From Laburnicola sp. R22_1 (lineage: Eukaryota; Ascomycota; Dothideomycetes; Pleosporales; Didymosphaeriaceae), in contig JACONQ010000003.1 of the NCBI GenBank assembly GCA_014281115.1, forward strand, positions 434,001-498,000: a stretch of 64,000 nt of DNA, read 5' to 3'. The position numbers and the translations under genes were made by a program. The notes under the pieces were generated by a model that saw only the letters and a list, made by a program, of their open reading frames with translations, searched no databases and was not told the DNA's origin. Positions 63,090 to 64,000 of the stretch are shown here, piece by piece. Numbering within the stretch: position 1 is the stretch's first letter; the number at the start of each line of letters is the position of its first letter.

Positions 63090-64000
63090 GTTGGTGAATC
63101 ACAGGAAGTTGACGTTAAAAAGGCAATGACGTGGACTTGAAATTTCGATGAAGTACCTCCAGGTGGACAATTCTATTGCCACAAAGATTTATCATGAAAG
63201 CTGAGGTCGCAAAAACAGTCAATACAGGGCATCAAGATGGTGAAATAAGAAGAGATCCGTAGAGTCAAATTTGACAAATGCATATTAAAAAGTTCCCGGT
63301 TGGGGAGCCGGTGTCTGTAACACCACGTCCATCGATGCGGAATGGCTGTGCATGCCCGCGGCACATCCGGGGAATGTGGAGCAAGCCAGAGCCTATCAAG
63401 TGAGGTGGAGTAGCAATCAGGATCTGCGGGTCGGTGGACTAAGTGAACGAGGTGCGCTTCAATCAAGCTGTGAACGTTTGCGACACTCGGCTCTCCCACT
63501 TCCTCTGGTGCTACTTCTGCGTCGGGTATACTTGCTGTGTCTGTAGACAGCACTGAACGAAGAGTAGTCTACGTTGCTGACTCCCTAGGGCCTTGTTTTT
63601 AACCACCTGACAGCCAAAACATCGTCTCTCTTTCTCCCCTCCTCGCCCCATCCACCCACCGGCACTAAAATAAAGAAGCTAGCCATCTTCATTTACAACA
63701 GTACTATTACAGTGGAGAGATTCCTGTATGTGTCGAGAGGATTGACAATATTTTTCAAGCGGATCTTGGTGATACATCTCATAACTCTCTGGTTCTTGTA
63801 GCGCCGCTTCTAGGATCCACCTTCCACATTTCTACCCCTTCTTCACATGCATCACACTTCCACTACCCGAGCCAACGTCTTGTATCCATCTTAGCGGCAT
63901 ATATTCTTGGCCGCGCGGCAACTTCGACCAAGCTCGAATGCCTCTTCTTTGCGTCACTGGCATTTAATTTATGTAAGATCCGGCTGACCGGGAGGCATTG
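63090..64000. other. Right end of window, no gene recognised
   Basis: The ERG28 promoter side and a further 900 bp of short frames on both strands. The minus frame at 63173-63553 has no motif. No tRNA-like sequence or repeat was recognised. Confidence 0.4.

Noticed and set aside
63173..63553. 126-codon minus frame near the right edge
   Set aside because: Composition unlike neighbouring genes and no motif. Kept only as intergenic sequence.

Overview
This is genomic DNA of a filamentous ascomycete, most likely a dothideomycete close to the Pleosporales. The support is gene structure (short 49-130 bp GT-AG introns), clear fungal orthologues (YPT35, SAS4, JAC1, CDD1, YOS9, RAD53, PEX6, ERG28), lineage-typical small GPI-anchored proteins, and transposons carrying RIP-like C-to-T damage. 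Species was not determined.

Layout. 0-6.3 kb: the 3' part of an unrecognised gene, a cysteine-rich GPI-anchored protein (minus), the PX-domain protein YPT35 and the SAS4 silencing-complex subunit. 6.3-15 kb: an unrecognised acidic protein gene, an 80-bp tandem duplication, and a conserved gene split by a nested transposon block. The outer block is a TA-flanked Fot1/pogo element (8920-14283) that carries a Tc1-type element (10800-12161) and a younger Fot1/pogo element (12241-14112). 15-28 kb is ordinary housekeeping: JAC1, an atypical SDR, CDD1, a WSC-type secreted protein, YOS9, RAD53 and an NADP-dependent alkenal-reductase-like enzyme. 28-34.8 kb holds lineage-specific coiled-coil genes, a coiled-coil pseudogene, a small membrane protein and a broken MFS transporter. 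A complete but defective hAT transposon with a perfect 8-bp target duplication lies at 34772-38439. 38.8-53 kb: a large DUF6604-like gene, a sterol-esterase-type lipase, PEX6, an F-box protein and a glycosyltransferase resembling the N-terminal part of plant L-arabinokinase. 53-64 kb is gene-poor: an orphan NACHT-like fragment, a secreted GPI protein, a third Fot1/pogo element (59416-61547), a hypothetical gene and ERG28.

Neighbouring genes have unrelated functions (peroxisome import, ER quality control, Fe-S assembly, DNA-damage signalling, sterol synthesis), so no biosynthetic cluster is evident. The most informative structure is the layered transposon history. A conserved gene was split at a TA by an element whose core then mutated heavily, and a Tc1 and a nearly intact Fot1 landed inside it. 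The youngest Fot1 has perfect 66-bp inverted repeats and is disabled by one missing base. No tRNA, rRNA or CRISPR features were seen. Exon coordinates were derived by hand from reading frames and splice consensus, without transcript data.
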